64,000 nucleotides of DNA from Desulfuromonadales bacterium (GCA_016650295.1 JAENWA010000043.1:1-64000), one strand, 5' to 3'. Positions 1-10,982 are shown, counted from the stretch's first letter. A program made the numbers and translations. Notes: generated by a model from the sequence alone, not told the origin.

Positions 1-8
1 ATGCCAGT

Positions 9-174
9 CAGGAGCCTGTCGGACTTAGGAGAAATCTACTGCAAATCCGCCTGAACGGTCCATATTTCACCGCTTTCTTGGTCAATAGGACGACTATTGA
101 CCTGCAAAATCGGCAAAATTTGTCCTCGCCCGGTCGAATTTTCGTTACGATTTCCTAAGTCCGACAGACTCCTA
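9..174. repeat. Palindromic MITE/REP-like element
   Basis: Arms of about 22 bases at 9-30 and 153-174 are inverted copies of each other with one or two differences. The centre holds a perfect 9-bp hairpin (80-88 with 94-102, loop 89-93). There is no coding capacity apart from spurious short frames. The structure fits a non-autonomous miniature element or REP unit; its family is not identified. Confidence 0.7.
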
Positions 175-216
175 GGGACATTTCCAAACATACCCCACAA
201 AAATAAAAAAGCGTTC

Positions 217-230
217 TTGACTTTGATCAA
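217..230 (+). promoter_or_regulatory. FNR/DNR-type box upstream of the nar operon
   Basis: The bases read TTGAC-TTTG-ATCAA, nine of ten matches to the FNR/DNR consensus TTGAT-N4-ATCAA. It is the only such site seen between the upstream repeat and the first gene at 394. Anaerobic or nitric-oxide-linked activation of the operon is inferred. The transcription start is not defined; a TATACT at 336-341 could be a -10 but is too far away for classical class II activation. Confidence 0.6.
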
Positions 231-393
231 AGAATTAAATTTTGACAGGAGTATTGATTGTCACACGATTTTGTGGGCTTTTCCTGGATGGGCTTATTAA
301 TTCGGGCTTTCATCAGCGCGATGCTGTTTCGCGTGTATACTATAAATCATCTGAAACAGCGTTTATTATCAGGTCGCAGGAGGGGAATACCGT

Positions 394-1185
394 ATGGCAC
401 ATTCAAGCAGGTTTCTGAGTTGTTTCTTCGTGATGCTGGTTCTGATGACAAGCAGCTTGCCTGTCCGGGCGGATCAGGGCAAGGATCTGTTCGACAAACA
501 GTGCGCCGGTTGCCATAGCATCGGTGGCGGAGACGGCGGTGGCCCCGACCTGAAGGGGGTTGCCGAAAAACGACCGGCCGACTGGCTGGTGCGGGTCATT
601 GTCGAACCGGACAAGTTGAGCGCGGCCAAAGACCCTGTCCAGGCTGAACTGGTAAAAAAATATGGCTTCGAGATGCCAAACCTTGGCATAAGCGCTGACG
701 ATGCCAAAAAGATCATCGCCTATCTCGCCGGAACCGGCGGCGCCGCTGCTTCGCCAGGCTCTGCCCCTGTGGCGGGAAAAGCCGAAACAGCCGCGACTAC
801 TGAGCTTGTCGCTCAAGGCAAGGCGTTTTTCACCGGGAGTACACGTCTGTCTAAAGGCGGCGCACCCTGCATTTCCTGTCATCCCTTCACCTATCCGGGT
901 ATTACGGGAGGCAACCTCTCCAATGCTGATCTGAGCGCCTCATACAAAAAAATGGGAGATACCGGGATGCAGGGGGCTCTCAAGGCCCTCAAGTTCCCGA
1001 CCATGAAGAAAATCTATGCCGAGCGGCCGTTAACCGATGACGAGATAGCGGCGCTGATGGCGTTTTTCAAGGATACACCTGCGCAGAAGGGGGGCGGCTG
1101 TCCAGTGCCGTTTCCTCTGATGGGCGGAAGTCTGTTTGTGCTGTTACTTCTGGGATTGACTATCTACAAGAGGAGGATCAGATAA
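394..1185 (+). CDS. Membrane-anchored dihaem c-type cytochrome of the nar operon
   Basis: This 263-residue protein has a Sec signal peptide (about residues 1-26), two haem-binding motifs (CAGCH at 37-41 and CISCH at 159-163) in two cytochrome c modules, and a C-terminal membrane segment (about 240-258) followed by a basic KRRIR tail. It should sit on the periplasmic face of the membrane. A GFEMP segment near residue 94 may supply the axial methionine of the first haem. The AGGAGGGG stretch before ATG 394 sets the start. Its stop overlaps the narG start in TAATG, so the two are translationally coupled. An electron-transfer role with the nitrate reductase, comparable to NarC-type cytochromes, is inferred from position and not shown by the sequence. 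Confidence 0.85.
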   Translation: MAHSSRFLSCFFVMLVLMTSSLPVRADQGKDLFDKQCAGCHSIGGGDGGGPDLKGVAEKRPADWLVRVIVEPDKLSAAKDPVQAELVKKYGFEMPNLGISADDAKKIIAYLAGTGGAAASPGSAPVAGKAETAATTELVAQGKAFFTGSTRLSKGGAPCISCHPFTYPGITGGNLSNADLSASYKKMGDTGMQGALKALKFPTMKKIYAERPLTDDEIAALMAFFKDTPAQKGGGCPVPFPLMGGSLFVLLLLGLTIYKRRIR

Positions 1186-4100
1186 TGTCGAACGAGCGGA
1201 TCAAGGATGACCATAGTCCCTGCGACCGGGGGTGGGAAGAGTTCTACCGGAACCGGTGGCAGTACGACAAGGTGGTCCGCAGCACCCATGGTGTTAACTG
1301 CACCGGCGGCTGCAGCTGGATGGTGCATGTCAAGGACGGCATTGTCGGCTGGGAGCTGCAGGCCAACGATTATCCCCAGTTCAACGGCGACCTCCCCAAC
1401 CACGAGCCGCGCGGTTGTCCCCGCGGGATCAGCTTTTCCTGGTACCTCTACAGCCCGTTAAGGGTCAAACATCCCTATATGCGGGGAGTTCTGATCGATC
1501 TCTGGCGTCAGGCCCGCGCTGTTCATGACGATCCGGTTACGGCCTGGAAGAGCATCGTCGAGAACCCCGAGTCGCGCGAGAACTATGTCAGAAAGCGCGG
1601 CATGGGGGGATTCAGACGCTCTTCCTGGAACGAGGCGACCGAGCTGATCGCCGCTTGCTCCCTGTACACTGCCAAGAAACATGGCCCGGACCGGGTGATC
1701 GGTTTTTCTCCCATCCCGGCCATGTCGATGATCAGCTATGCGGCCGGCACCCGCTTCCTGCAACTGCTTGGCGGCGTTGCCATGAGTTTCTACGACTGGT
1801 ACTGCGACCTGCCGCCGGCATCTCCCCAGGTTTGGGGCGAGCAGACCGACGTCAACGAGTCGGCCGACTGGTATAACGCCTCCTACATCGTCCTGTGCGG
1901 TTCCAACGTCCCCATGACCCGTACCCCGGATGCCCACTTTATGACCGAGGCCCGCTACCGCGGCACCAAGGTGGTGGTCATGTCGCCCGATTACAGCATG
2001 GCCAGCAAGTTTGCCGATGCCTGGCTGCCGGTGGAACAGGGGCAAGACGGCGCCTTCTGGATGGCGGTCAACCATGTCATCCTGACCGAGTTCTACGCCA
2101 ACCGCCAGGTGCCCTTCTTTGACGAATATGTGCGCAAGTACACCGACCTCCCTTTCCTGGTCAAACTGACTGAGAAGGACGGCGCATTACGGCAGGGAGA
2201 ATTTTTGCGTGCCGCCGAACTTGAGCGGGGCGAGGGTATTGAAAATTCCGACTGGACCCTGTGTGTCGGCGACAGTGCCGGGGATGTCCGTTTTCCCCAT
2301 GGCAGCGTCGGTTCACGCTGGAGCAAGCAGGAGGGCAACTGGAACCTGGATATGCTGGACATGGTGGACGGCGCGGATATCGACTGCAGCCTGAGCTTCA
2401 TCGGCCAGGAGACCCGCACGGTCCGTTTCTCCTTCGAGGCGGACGGCGACGTGCTGCGGGATGTCCCGGTCCGGTGCGTTATGACGAAAGATGGAGAGGT
2501 GACGGTTGCTACGGTTTTCGACCTCATGATGGCCCAGTTCGGTGTTGCGCGCGGCCTGGGCGGCGACTATCCGGCAGACTACCGGGATGACAAGCCCTTT
2601 ACCCCCGCCTGGCAGGAAAAATATACCGGCATAGCCGCCGAAACCCTGATTACTATCGCCCGCGAATGGGCCGTAAACGGCGAGCAGAGCACCGGCCGCA
2701 ACATGATCATCATCGGCGCCGGTGTCAACCACTGGTACCACAACGACCTGATCTACCGGGCCGCTATCACCGCCCTGATCCTGACCGGCAGCGTCGGCCG
2801 GAACGGCGCCGGCCTGGCCCACTATGTCGGCCAGGAAAAGGTAGTGCCGCTGGCCCCCTGGACCTCCATCGCCATGGCCCAGGACTGGACCAAGGCGTCC
2901 CGGCTGCAAAATACCCCCAGCTTCTGGTATATGCATTCGGACCAGTGGCGCTATGATCGCAATTTCGTCGATTACTTCAAGCCGGAGACCGGCGAGAATA
3001 TGCCGATGCACACTGCCGACTTCAACGCCAAGGCGGTCCGGCTCGGCTGGCTCCCCTTCTCCCCACATTTCAACGAGAGCCCGGTCCGCCTGATGGAGCA
3101 AGCCCAGGCCGCAGGGGCCATCACCGATGATGAGGTCCGCGCCTGGCTGATCGCCCGTTTGAAGAGCGGCGAGACCCGCTTCGCCATCGAGGACCCGGAC
3201 GGTGAAGGGAACTCCCCCAAGGTCTGGTTCATCTGGCGCGGCAATGCCATCTCCTCCAGCGCCAAGGGGCACGAATTTTTCCTCAAGCATGTCATCGGCG
3301 CTCCCAACAGCAGCTTTACCGCCAAAGAGGCCGCCAAGGGGCAGGTCAAGGACATCGTCTGGCACGAAAAGGCCCCCACCGGCAAGATGGACCTGGTGGT
3401 GGACCTCAACTTCCGCATGGACACCTCGACCCTCTACTCGGACATCGTCCTGCCGGCGGCTACCTGGTACGAAAAATCGGACCTGAACACCACCGACATG
3501 CACTCCTTTGTCAACTGCATGGATGCCGCCGTTGATCCGGCCTGGGAATCCAAATCCGACTGGGACATCTTCGCCGGGATCGCCAAAAAGGTCAGCGAGC
3601 TTGCGCCGAAGCACTTCCCGGTACCGTTCAAGGACATCATTGCCGCGCCTCTGCAGCACGACACGCCGGGTGAAATCTCCCAGCGCAGTGTCAAGGACTG
3701 GAAACTGGGCGAGTGCGAGGCGATTCCGGGCAAGACCATGCCGAATCTCCCGATCGTCGAGCGCGACTACGTCAATCTCTACAACCGCTTCATGTCGCTC
3801 GGGCCTCACATCGGGCATCTGCATGCCCATGGGGTCAGCTGGGAGGCGGACGACGTCCACGAACAGCTCCTCAAGACCATGCCGACCCGCACCTGGGGAG
3901 ACAAAACCTTCATCGATATGGAGGATGTACGCAACGTCGCCGACGTGATCATGGCCCTGGCCCCGGAGACCAACGGCGAACTGGCCCATCGCGCCTACCA
4001 GACCCTTGAAAAACGGGTCGGCAAACCGCTGGCCCAGATCTCGGCCGGTGACCGCAACTTCCGCATCACCTGGGAAGAGGTTACCCAGAAACCGCGCCGC

Positions 4101-4760
4101 CACCTCAGTTCACCGGTCTGGAGCGGGCTGGTCAACGAGAACCGTCCCTACGCGCCGTTCACCCTGAACGTGGAACACGGCGTACCATGGCGGACCCTCT
4201 CCGGCCGACAGTCGCTGTATCTCGACCATCCCTATTACGGCGAGTTCAACGAGGGACTGCCGACCTTCAAGGAGAAGCTCAATCCGGCCATTTTGGACGA
4301 GACCGAGGGGGAAACCGGACTGATCCTGAACTTCCTGACCCCGCACGGCAAGTGGAGTATCCACTCCACCTACAGCGACAACCTGAGGATGCTGACCCTC
4401 TCACGTGGCGGCCCGGTCGTCTGGCTCAACCACGAAGATGCGGCCAGTGCCGGGATCGAGGACAACGAGGAGATCGAGGTCTTTAACGCCAACGGCGTGG
4501 TCACCAGCCGGGCCGTGGTTTCGTCACGCATTCCACGCGGGGCGGCGGTCATGTACCATGCGCCGGAGCGCACCCTCAATGTCAAAAAGTCCCGCAAAAG
4601 CGGCAAGCACGGCGGCGTACACAACAGCCTCTCCCGCATCCGCCTGAAACCGACCCTGATGCTGGGCGGTTACGCACAATTCAGTTATTACTTCAACTAC
4701 TGGGGGCCGACCGGCGTAAACCGTGACAGCTACGTGGTAGTCAGAAAGTTGAGGGGGTGA
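1185..4760 (+). CDS. narG: Respiratory nitrate reductase alpha subunit
   Basis: NarG is the molybdenum bis-MGD catalytic subunit that reduces nitrate to nitrite. At 1191 residues it is slightly shorter than the E. coli protein. The FS0 [4Fe-4S] ligands are visible as His35, Cys39, Cys43 (HGVNCTGGCSW) and Cys78, which is the His-plus-three-Cys pattern specific to NarG. The molybdenum-ligand aspartate is in WYCDLPPASP (Asp208). There is no N-terminal signal or twin-arginine leader of normal length, so the usual cytoplasm-facing orientation is expected. It starts at ATG 1185, overlapping the cytochrome stop by one base, and narH follows after four bases. Confidence 0.97.
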   Translation: MSNERIKDDHSPCDRGWEEFYRNRWQYDKVVRSTHGVNCTGGCSWMVHVKDGIVGWELQANDYPQFNGDLPNHEPRGCPRGISFSWYLYSPLRVKHPYMRGVLIDLWRQARAVHDDPVTAWKSIVENPESRENYVRKRGMGGFRRSSWNEATELIAACSLYTAKKHGPDRVIGFSPIPAMSMISYAAGTRFLQLLGGVAMSFYDWYCDLPPASPQVWGEQTDVNESADWYNASYIVLCGSNVPMTRTPDAHFMTEARYRGTKVVVMSPDYSMASKFADAWLPVEQGQDGAFWMAVNHVILTEFYANRQVPFFDEYVRKYTDLPFLVKLTEKDGALRQGEFLRAAELERGEGIENSDWTLCVGDSAGDVRFPHGSVGSRWSKQEGNWNLDMLDMVDGADIDCSLSFIGQETRTVRFSFEADGDVLRDVPVRCVMTKDGEVTVATVFDLMMAQFGVARGLGGDYPADYRDDKPFTPAWQEKYTGIAAETLITIAREWAVNGEQSTGRNMIIIGAGVNHWYHNDLIYRAAITALILTGSVGRNGAGLAHYVGQEKVVPLAPWTSIAMAQDWTKASRLQNTPSFWYMHSDQWRYDRNFVDYFKPETGENMPMHTADFNAKAVRLGWLPFSPHFNESPVRLMEQAQAAGAITDDEVRAWLIARLKSGETRFAIEDPDGEGNSPKVWFIWRGNAISSSAKGHEFFLKHVIGAPNSSFTAKEAAKGQVKDIVWHEKAPTGKMDLVVDLNFRMDTSTLYSDIVLPAATWYEKSDLNTTDMHSFVNCMDAAVDPAWESKSDWDIFAGIAKKVSELAPKHFPVPFKDIIAAPLQHDTPGEISQRSVKDWKLGECEAIPGKTMPNLPIVERDYVNLYNRFMSLGPHIGHLHAHGVSWEADDVHEQLLKTMPTRTWGDKTFIDMEDVRNVADVIMALAPETNGELAHRAYQTLEKRVGKPLAQISAGDRNFRITWEEVTQKPRRHLSSPVWSGLVNENRPYAPFTLNVEHGVPWRTLSGRQSLYLDHPYYGEFNEGLPTFKEKLNPAILDETEGETGLILNFLTPHGKWSIHSTYSDNLRMLTLSRGGPVVWLNHEDAASAGIEDNEEIEVFNANGVVTSRAVVSSRIPRGAAVMYHAPERTLNVKKSRKSGKHGGVHNSLSRIRLKPTLMLGGYAQFSYYFNYWGPTGVNRDSYVVVRKLRG

Positions 4761-4764
4761 GGCA

Positions 4765-6212
<1,448 letters not shown>

Positions 6213-6216
<4 letters not shown>

Positions 6217-6758
6217 CCATTGCCGCCAGCTACGATGCCCTGGCCCGGATGCTCGACTATCCGGAGGACAAGGAACGGCTGCAGACCGATTATGCCCTTG
6301 TCAGCGCCTTTTTGAACAAGCAGCGACTGGACAGTTCCATCGCCTCTTTTGTCGATTTCGCCAACGCCTCATCCCTGGCCACGCTTCAGGAGGAGTACGT
6401 GGCCACCTTCGACTTCAATCCGGCCACCGCCCCCTATCTGGGCCACCACCTCTTCGGCGACAACCAGAAGAAGGGGGGCTACATGATCATGCTGAAACAG
6501 GAATTCGAGCGCCGTGGATATACCCCGTCCGGCACGGAACTGCCCGATCATCTGTCCGTGGTGCTGGGATTCCTGGCCCATCTGGCGCGGGAGGAAGAAC
6601 ACGGGGCACGGCAGCCGTTCATCGCCGAATGCGTGCTGCCGGGGGTGGAACGGATGCAAACCGCCTTTGCCGCCCGTCAGGACTCCCACTGGAACGTCCT
6701 GGTTGAAACCGCCCGAATGCTCTGCGCTGAAGATTGTAAGGAGGTGCACTCATGTTAA
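6213..6758 (+). CDS. narJ: Nitrate reductase assembly chaperone
   Basis: NarJ is a TorD-family chaperone that helps insert the molybdenum cofactor into NarG before the complex is membrane attached; it is not part of the mature enzyme. This copy has 181 residues, shorter than the E. coli protein of about 236. It is a helical, charged protein with LPDHLSVVLGFLAHL, the segment most typical of NarJ. It overlaps narH by ATGA and narI by seven bases, consistent with tight co-translation. The assignment rests on that segment and on gene order. Confidence 0.93.
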
Positions 6759-7432
6759 ACAGCTTTATCTTCGTCGTGATGCCCTACGCCGCCCTGGCGT
6801 TACTGATATTTGTGACACCTTACCGCTTCTGCTCCGACCGTCTGACCTGGTCGGCCTATTCCACCCAGTTTCTGGAGCGCGAGGTCCTCTTCTGGGGGAT
6901 CAACCCGTGGCACTACGGCATTCTGCCGGTGCTGGCGGCTCATTTCCTGGGTGTCATCGCCCCCGCCCCGATCAAGGCGTTTCTTGGAAATCAGAACAAC
7001 CTGATCGTCTTCGAAAGCATCGGCCTGGCCCTGGGGCTCTTCGCACTGTTCGGCTGCCTGCTGCTGCTGTTGCGCCGCGTCAACACGCCGATGCTCAAGC
7101 GGGTAACATTCGCCGCCGACTGGGTGCTGCTTTACCTGCTGGCCGCCCAGGCCTTGAGCGGCGTCTACATCTCGACCTTCATGCGCTGGGGTTCCCAGTG
7201 GTACCTGCACACGGCGGTCCCGTACCTCTGGTCGCTCATCACCCTCAATCCGCAGATCGAGTACGTGACCGATTTCCCACTGGTCTTCAAGCTGCACGCG
7301 GCCGGCGCCTTCCTGATTGTGGCGCTGTTGCCGTTCACCAAGCTGGTCCATCTGCTGTATGTCCCGTTTGCATTTCTGAAAGATCCGCCGATCCTGTATC
7401 GCTGGCGGTCGAAGGGTGCAGGCAGGGATTGA
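6752..7432 (+). CDS. narI: Respiratory nitrate reductase gamma subunit (cytochrome b)
   Basis: NarI anchors NarGH to the membrane, holds two b haems and oxidises quinol. The 226 residues match the usual length and contain five hydrophobic helices. Haem ligands fit the known spacing: His54 and His64 (WHYGILPVLAAH), ten apart, and a second pair eighteen apart in KLHAAG and LVHLLY near the C-terminus. It is the last gene of the overlapping narGHJI block; about 75 bases separate it from narK. Confidence 0.96.
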   Translation: MLNSFIFVVMPYAALALLIFVTPYRFCSDRLTWSAYSTQFLEREVLFWGINPWHYGILPVLAAHFLGVIAPAPIKAFLGNQNNLIVFESIGLALGLFALFGCLLLLLRRVNTPMLKRVTFAADWVLLYLLAAQALSGVYISTFMRWGSQWYLHTAVPYLWSLITLNPQIEYVTDFPLVFKLHAAGAFLIVALLPFTKLVHLLYVPFAFLKDPPILYRWRSKGAGRD

Positions 7433-7448
7433 TAATGTGAAGCTTTTT

Positions 7449-7474
7449 GACCAGTCAGACTGGTCAGACCGGTC
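7449..7474. promoter_or_regulatory. Small palindromes in the narI-narK gap
   Basis: GACCAGT and ACTGGTC pair around a CAG loop (7449-7465), followed directly by the palindrome GACCGGTC (7467-7474). There is no T-run, so this is not a terminator. It could be a protein-binding site or an mRNA hairpin that sets narK expression; nothing more can be said. Confidence 0.3.
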
Positions 7475-7507
7475 AGAGTGACGCTCTATCCAAAGAGGAG
7501 TTTGCCG

Positions 7508-9025
7508 ATGCTGGAAGTCGCCACGCTGAAATCACACAAGATCCTCTTTCTCAACACCCTGGCCTTCACGGTCTGCTTCGGCGCCTGGATGTTCAACGGC
7601 GTGCTGGTGACGTTTCTGGTTGACAACCAGGTCTTCAACTGGGGCCCGGTGCAGGTCGGCTGGTTGTTGGGGATTCCGGTCCTGACCGGTTCGCTGTTCC
7701 GTCTCCCCGCCGGCATGCTGACCGACAAATTCGGCGGCAAGCCGGTGTTCGGAGCGTTGCTCTTTCTCTGCGCCATCCCGATGTACCTGCTGTCAAGGGC
7801 CGACAGTTTTAACTCGTTTGCCCTGTGCAGTTTCGGTTTCGGTCTGGCGGGGGTCAGCTTTTCCATCGGCATCGCCTTCACCTCGGTCTGGTATCCCCGC
7901 GAACGGCAGGGCACGGCCCTGGGTGTCTTCGGCGCCGGAAACGCCGGGGCGGCCCTGACGACACTGTTTGCCCCGACCATGCTCAACAGGTTGACCAACA
8001 ACGGCGCGAATATCGAGGGGTGGCGGCAGCTTCCGGTCTATTACGCCCTGATCCTGGTGGCCATGGGCGTGATCTTCCTGCTCTTCAGCGAGAACCGGAA
8101 ACCGGCCAGCTCCGGCAAATCCTTCTCGCAGATGCTGACGCCGCTCAAGCATGTCCGCGTCTGGCGCTTCGGCCTGTATTACTTTCTGGTATTCGGCTGT
8201 TTTGTGGCCTTTTCCCAGTGGCTGGTGCCCTATTTCGTCAATGTCTATTACCTGCCGCTGGTCACTGCCGGACTGTTTGCCTCCATGTTCAGCCTCCCCT
8301 CGGGGGTCATTCGCGCCTTGGGCGGCTGGATGTCGGACAGGTTCGGCGGACGTCAGATCATGTACTGGGTGCTGGGCGCCTCGACCATCATCAGCCTGAT
8401 GGTGTTGGTGCCGAGGATGGAGATTCAATCGCCCGGGCGGGGGGTCATGGCCAAACGCGCCGGTGTGGTACAGGCCGTAACGGCCGGATCAGTCGTGGTA
8501 AAGGAGCTGAAGAGCAGCTCCGCTGTACTGGGGGATCAGTCCTATCCATTCAAGGCCAAGCCGGAGGTTCTGGAGAAATTCGACGACCGGATGCTGATAC
8601 TGCCCGGCAAGCAGACCTGGCAGGAGCCGGTGGTCACGCCCGGACAGACGGTCAAGAAAAAAGAGCTGCTGGCCAGGGGGGTGACGCGGATCTTCTTTCA
8701 GGCCAACGTCTGGATTTTCGCGGTGCTGGTCCTGGTGCTCGGAAGTATCTGGGGGATCGGCAAGGCGGCGGTCTACAAGCTTATTCCGGACTATTTTCCG
8801 GAGGAGGTCGGCGTGGTTGGCGGGATGGTGGGGGTCATCGGCGGTCTGGGCGGTTTTGTCTGCCCCATCGTATTCGGTTATCTCCTGGAATGGACCGGAC
8901 TCTGGAGCAGTTGCTGGATGTTCATGTTCGCCCTGTCGGTCGCCTGCCTGGTTTCACTGCATTATGTCGTGCAGAAGATGATGAAGGAAAAACATCCCAA
9001 AGACATGCGGGTGTTTGAGGGGTGA
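7508..9025 (+). CDS. narK: NarK-family nitrate/nitrite transporter with a large periplasmic loop
   Basis: This is a major-facilitator protein of 505 residues from ATG 7508, which is preceded by AAAGAGGAG; an upstream GTG at 7478 lacks such a site. The MFS loop motifs GMLTDKFGGK and GGWMSDRFGG and the FGAGNAG segment are typical of NarK. It should move nitrate in or exchange it for nitrite. Between predicted helices 9 and 10 lies an unusual insertion of about 90 residues (roughly 304-396) ending in VVTPGQTVKKKELLA, which resembles a lipoyl/HlyD-type hairpin. By topology this loop is periplasmic. It is followed by a second narK, a paired arrangement known in several nitrate reducers. Confidence 0.9.
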   Translation: MLEVATLKSHKILFLNTLAFTVCFGAWMFNGVLVTFLVDNQVFNWGPVQVGWLLGIPVLTGSLFRLPAGMLTDKFGGKPVFGALLFLCAIPMYLLSRADSFNSFALCSFGFGLAGVSFSIGIAFTSVWYPRERQGTALGVFGAGNAGAALTTLFAPTMLNRLTNNGANIEGWRQLPVYYALILVAMGVIFLLFSENRKPASSGKSFSQMLTPLKHVRVWRFGLYYFLVFGCFVAFSQWLVPYFVNVYYLPLVTAGLFASMFSLPSGVIRALGGWMSDRFGGRQIMYWVLGASTIISLMVLVPRMEIQSPGRGVMAKRAGVVQAVTAGSVVVKELKSSSAVLGDQSYPFKAKPEVLEKFDDRMLILPGKQTWQEPVVTPGQTVKKKELLARGVTRIFFQANVWIFAVLVLVLGSIWGIGKAAVYKLIPDYFPEEVGVVGGMVGVIGGLGGFVCPIVFGYLLEWTGLWSSCWMFMFALSVACLVSLHYVVQKMMKEKHPKDMRVFEG

Positions 9026-9249
9026 GTTTGCACCCGAATCCGCGACGCCATCCAGGCTGCTCTCGCTTTGAATGCCTTCGTCTCGGCTATTCGGAAGGTG
9101 GCTACACTTTGGGCGGAGGTTTTCCGGCATAACCGGATTGTGGCCGCAGCGGCGGCGATTGACTTCGGCATTACGCTCGATTCGCCTTACAGGCATCACG
9201 GATTCAGGTAAGAGAAAATTTCGATGGAATTGGTATAAAGGAGACGACG
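9026..9249. other. Gap between the two narK genes
   Basis: There is no convincing gene, terminator or promoter in these 224 bases. An AAAGGAG ribosome site close to 9240 serves the next gene. Confidence 0.5.
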
Positions 9250-10623
9250 ATGGCACGAGTACTGACTACATGGAATCCGGAAGACAAGGAGTTTTGGGAA
9301 AAGGAGGGCAAGGCAATTGCCAACCGCAACCTGTGGATCTCCATTCCGGCCCTGCTGCTGGCGTTTGCGGTCTGGATGGTCTGGTCGATGGTGGTGGTTA
9401 AGCTGCCCATGATCGGTTTCAAATTCGACACCAACCAGCTCTTCTGGCTGGCGGCGGTGCCGGCGCTCTCCGGTGCCACGTTGCGCATCTTCTACTCGTT
9501 CATGGTGCCGATTTTCGGCGGCCGCCGCTGGACGGCCATCTCCACCGCCTCACTGCTGATCCCCGCCATCGGGATAGGTTTTGCCGTGCGGGACCACACC
9601 ACCAGTTATTCGGTCCTGTTCATCCTGGCGCTCTTGTGCGGTTTCGGCGGCGGCAACTTTTCCTCCAGCATGGCCAATATCAGCTTTTTCTTCCCCAAGG
9701 CCCAGAAGGGGACCGCTCTCGGCCTGAATGCCGGTCTCGGCAATCTGGGGGTGTCGGTGATGCAGTTTCTGGTTCCCCTGGCCATCTCGGCCGGCATGCT
9801 GGGGGCGGTCTGCGGCGATTCTCAGTCCTGTACCGTCAATGGCGTAACCAAACAGTTGTGGCTGCAGAACGCCGGCTTCGTCTGGGTACCCTTCATTATT
9901 GCCGCGACAATCGCGGCCTGGTTCGGCATGAACGATATCGCCAGCGCCAAGGCCTCTTTCAGAGAGCAGGCGGTGATCTTCAAACGCAAGCACAACTGGC
10001 TGATGTGCTGGCTGTATCTGGGCACCTTCGGTTCGTTCATCGGTTTTTCGGCCGGTTTTGCCCTGCTCACCAAGAAGCTCTTCCCGGAGATCGATCCGAC
10101 CCAGTACGCCTTCCTCGGGCCGCTGGTCGGCGCCATTGCCCGTCCTATCGGAGGCTGGGTCTCCGATAAGCTGGGCGGTGCGCGGGTCACCTTCTGGACC
10201 TTTGCGGCCATGGTGCTGGCGGTGTTGGGCGTCATGTCCTTTATCCCGCACAACGGCCAGGGGGGCAGCTTCTTCGGCTTCCTGATCATGTTCTTGATCC
10301 TGTTTACCCTGACCGGCGTCGGCAATGCCTCGACCTTCCGCATGATACCGATCATCTACATTACGGAACACCAGCGCGCCGCGGCAGGGCGTGACGAAGC
10401 CCGCATCAACATGGATGCCGCCAAGGAGGCCGCCGCGGCGCTGGGCTTTGCCGGTGCACTGGGCGCCTACGGAGGGTTCTTCATCCCCAAAAGCTTCGGC
10501 ACCTCCATCGCCATGACCGGCGGTCCCGATGCGGCGCTGTACGGTTTTATTGCTTTTTACGCCAGTTGCATCGTCATGACCTGGTGGTTCTACTCACGCA
10601 AAAACGCAGAGATGCCCTGCTGA
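9250..10623 (+). CDS. narK: Second NarK-family nitrate/nitrite transporter
   Basis: This 457-residue MFS protein has twelve predicted helices and the nitrate-signature segment GLNAGLGNLGVSV; the second-half motif is GGWVSDKLGG. A soluble stretch of about 40 residues (CGDSQSCTVNGVTKQ) sits between helices in the middle and is probably periplasmic. It lacks the long loop of the preceding paralogue, so the two are not recent duplicates and may differ in mechanism (proton symport versus nitrate/nitrite antiport), which cannot be decided here. The start ATG 9250 follows AAAGGAG. It is likely cotranscribed with the c7 gene downstream. Confidence 0.93.
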   Translation: MARVLTTWNPEDKEFWEKEGKAIANRNLWISIPALLLAFAVWMVWSMVVVKLPMIGFKFDTNQLFWLAAVPALSGATLRIFYSFMVPIFGGRRWTAISTASLLIPAIGIGFAVRDHTTSYSVLFILALLCGFGGGNFSSSMANISFFFPKAQKGTALGLNAGLGNLGVSVMQFLVPLAISAGMLGAVCGDSQSCTVNGVTKQLWLQNAGFVWVPFIIAATIAAWFGMNDIASAKASFREQAVIFKRKHNWLMCWLYLGTFGSFIGFSAGFALLTKKLFPEIDPTQYAFLGPLVGAIARPIGGWVSDKLGGARVTFWTFAAMVLAVLGVMSFIPHNGQGGSFFGFLIMFLILFTLTGVGNASTFRMIPIIYITEHQRAAAGRDEARINMDAAKEAAAALGFAGALGAYGGFFIPKSFGTSIAMTGGPDAALYGFIAFYASCIVMTWWFYSRKNAEMPC

Positions 10624-10680
10624 TTCCCGTAGATGCAGGCAATTGTCACAAACCATACCCAGGAAAAGGAGATTAAAAAC

Positions 10681-10962
10681 ATGAAAAAAATCGTTGTCGC
10701 TCTGTTAACCATCATTTTATCCGCAGGAACTGTCAGTGCCGCTGACGTGATAGAGTTGCCGGCGTCCCAGGGCAAGGTCAGTTTTCCGCACAAAAAACAC
10801 CAGCAGATGCTGAAGGATTGCAAGAAGTGTCACGAAAAAGGTCCCGGCAAGATCAAGGAACTGGGTAAAGAGTGGGCGCACAAGACTTGCACAGGCTGCC
10901 ATAGTGAAGGTTTTAACGGCAAGAAAGGCCCCACCGCCTGCAAGGACTGTCACAAAAAATAA
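10681..10962 (+). CDS. Periplasmic triheme cytochrome c7 (PpcA family)
   Basis: The 93-residue precursor has a signal peptide ending in VSA-A (residue 20) and a mature domain of about 73 residues with three haem motifs, CKKCH, CTGCH and CKDCH. It also has the FPHKKHQ and lysine-rich pattern of the PpcA family, small periplasmic electron carriers of Geobacter. The start is ATG 10681, preceded by AAAAGGAG; a longer reading from 10633 has no ribosome site and would spoil the signal peptide. Its position at the end of the nar gene set suggests it feeds or drains electrons during nitrate respiration, as proposed for the nar-linked c7 of G. metallireducens; this is inference. Confidence 0.92.
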   Translation: MKKIVVALLTIILSAGTVSAADVIELPASQGKVSFPHKKHQQMLKDCKKCHEKGPGKIKELGKEWAHKTCTGCHSEGFNGKKGPTACKDCHKK

Positions 10963-10982
10963 CACCCATTGCTGAAACCGGA

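Noticed and set aside
36-230. 64-codon minus-strand ORF at the left end
   Set aside because: It lies over the palindromic repeat and the FNR box and has no ribosome site or family pattern.
2313-4103. 596-codon minus-strand ORF
   Set aside because: It is the antisense of narG in a GC-rich region, with no motif and no ribosome site.
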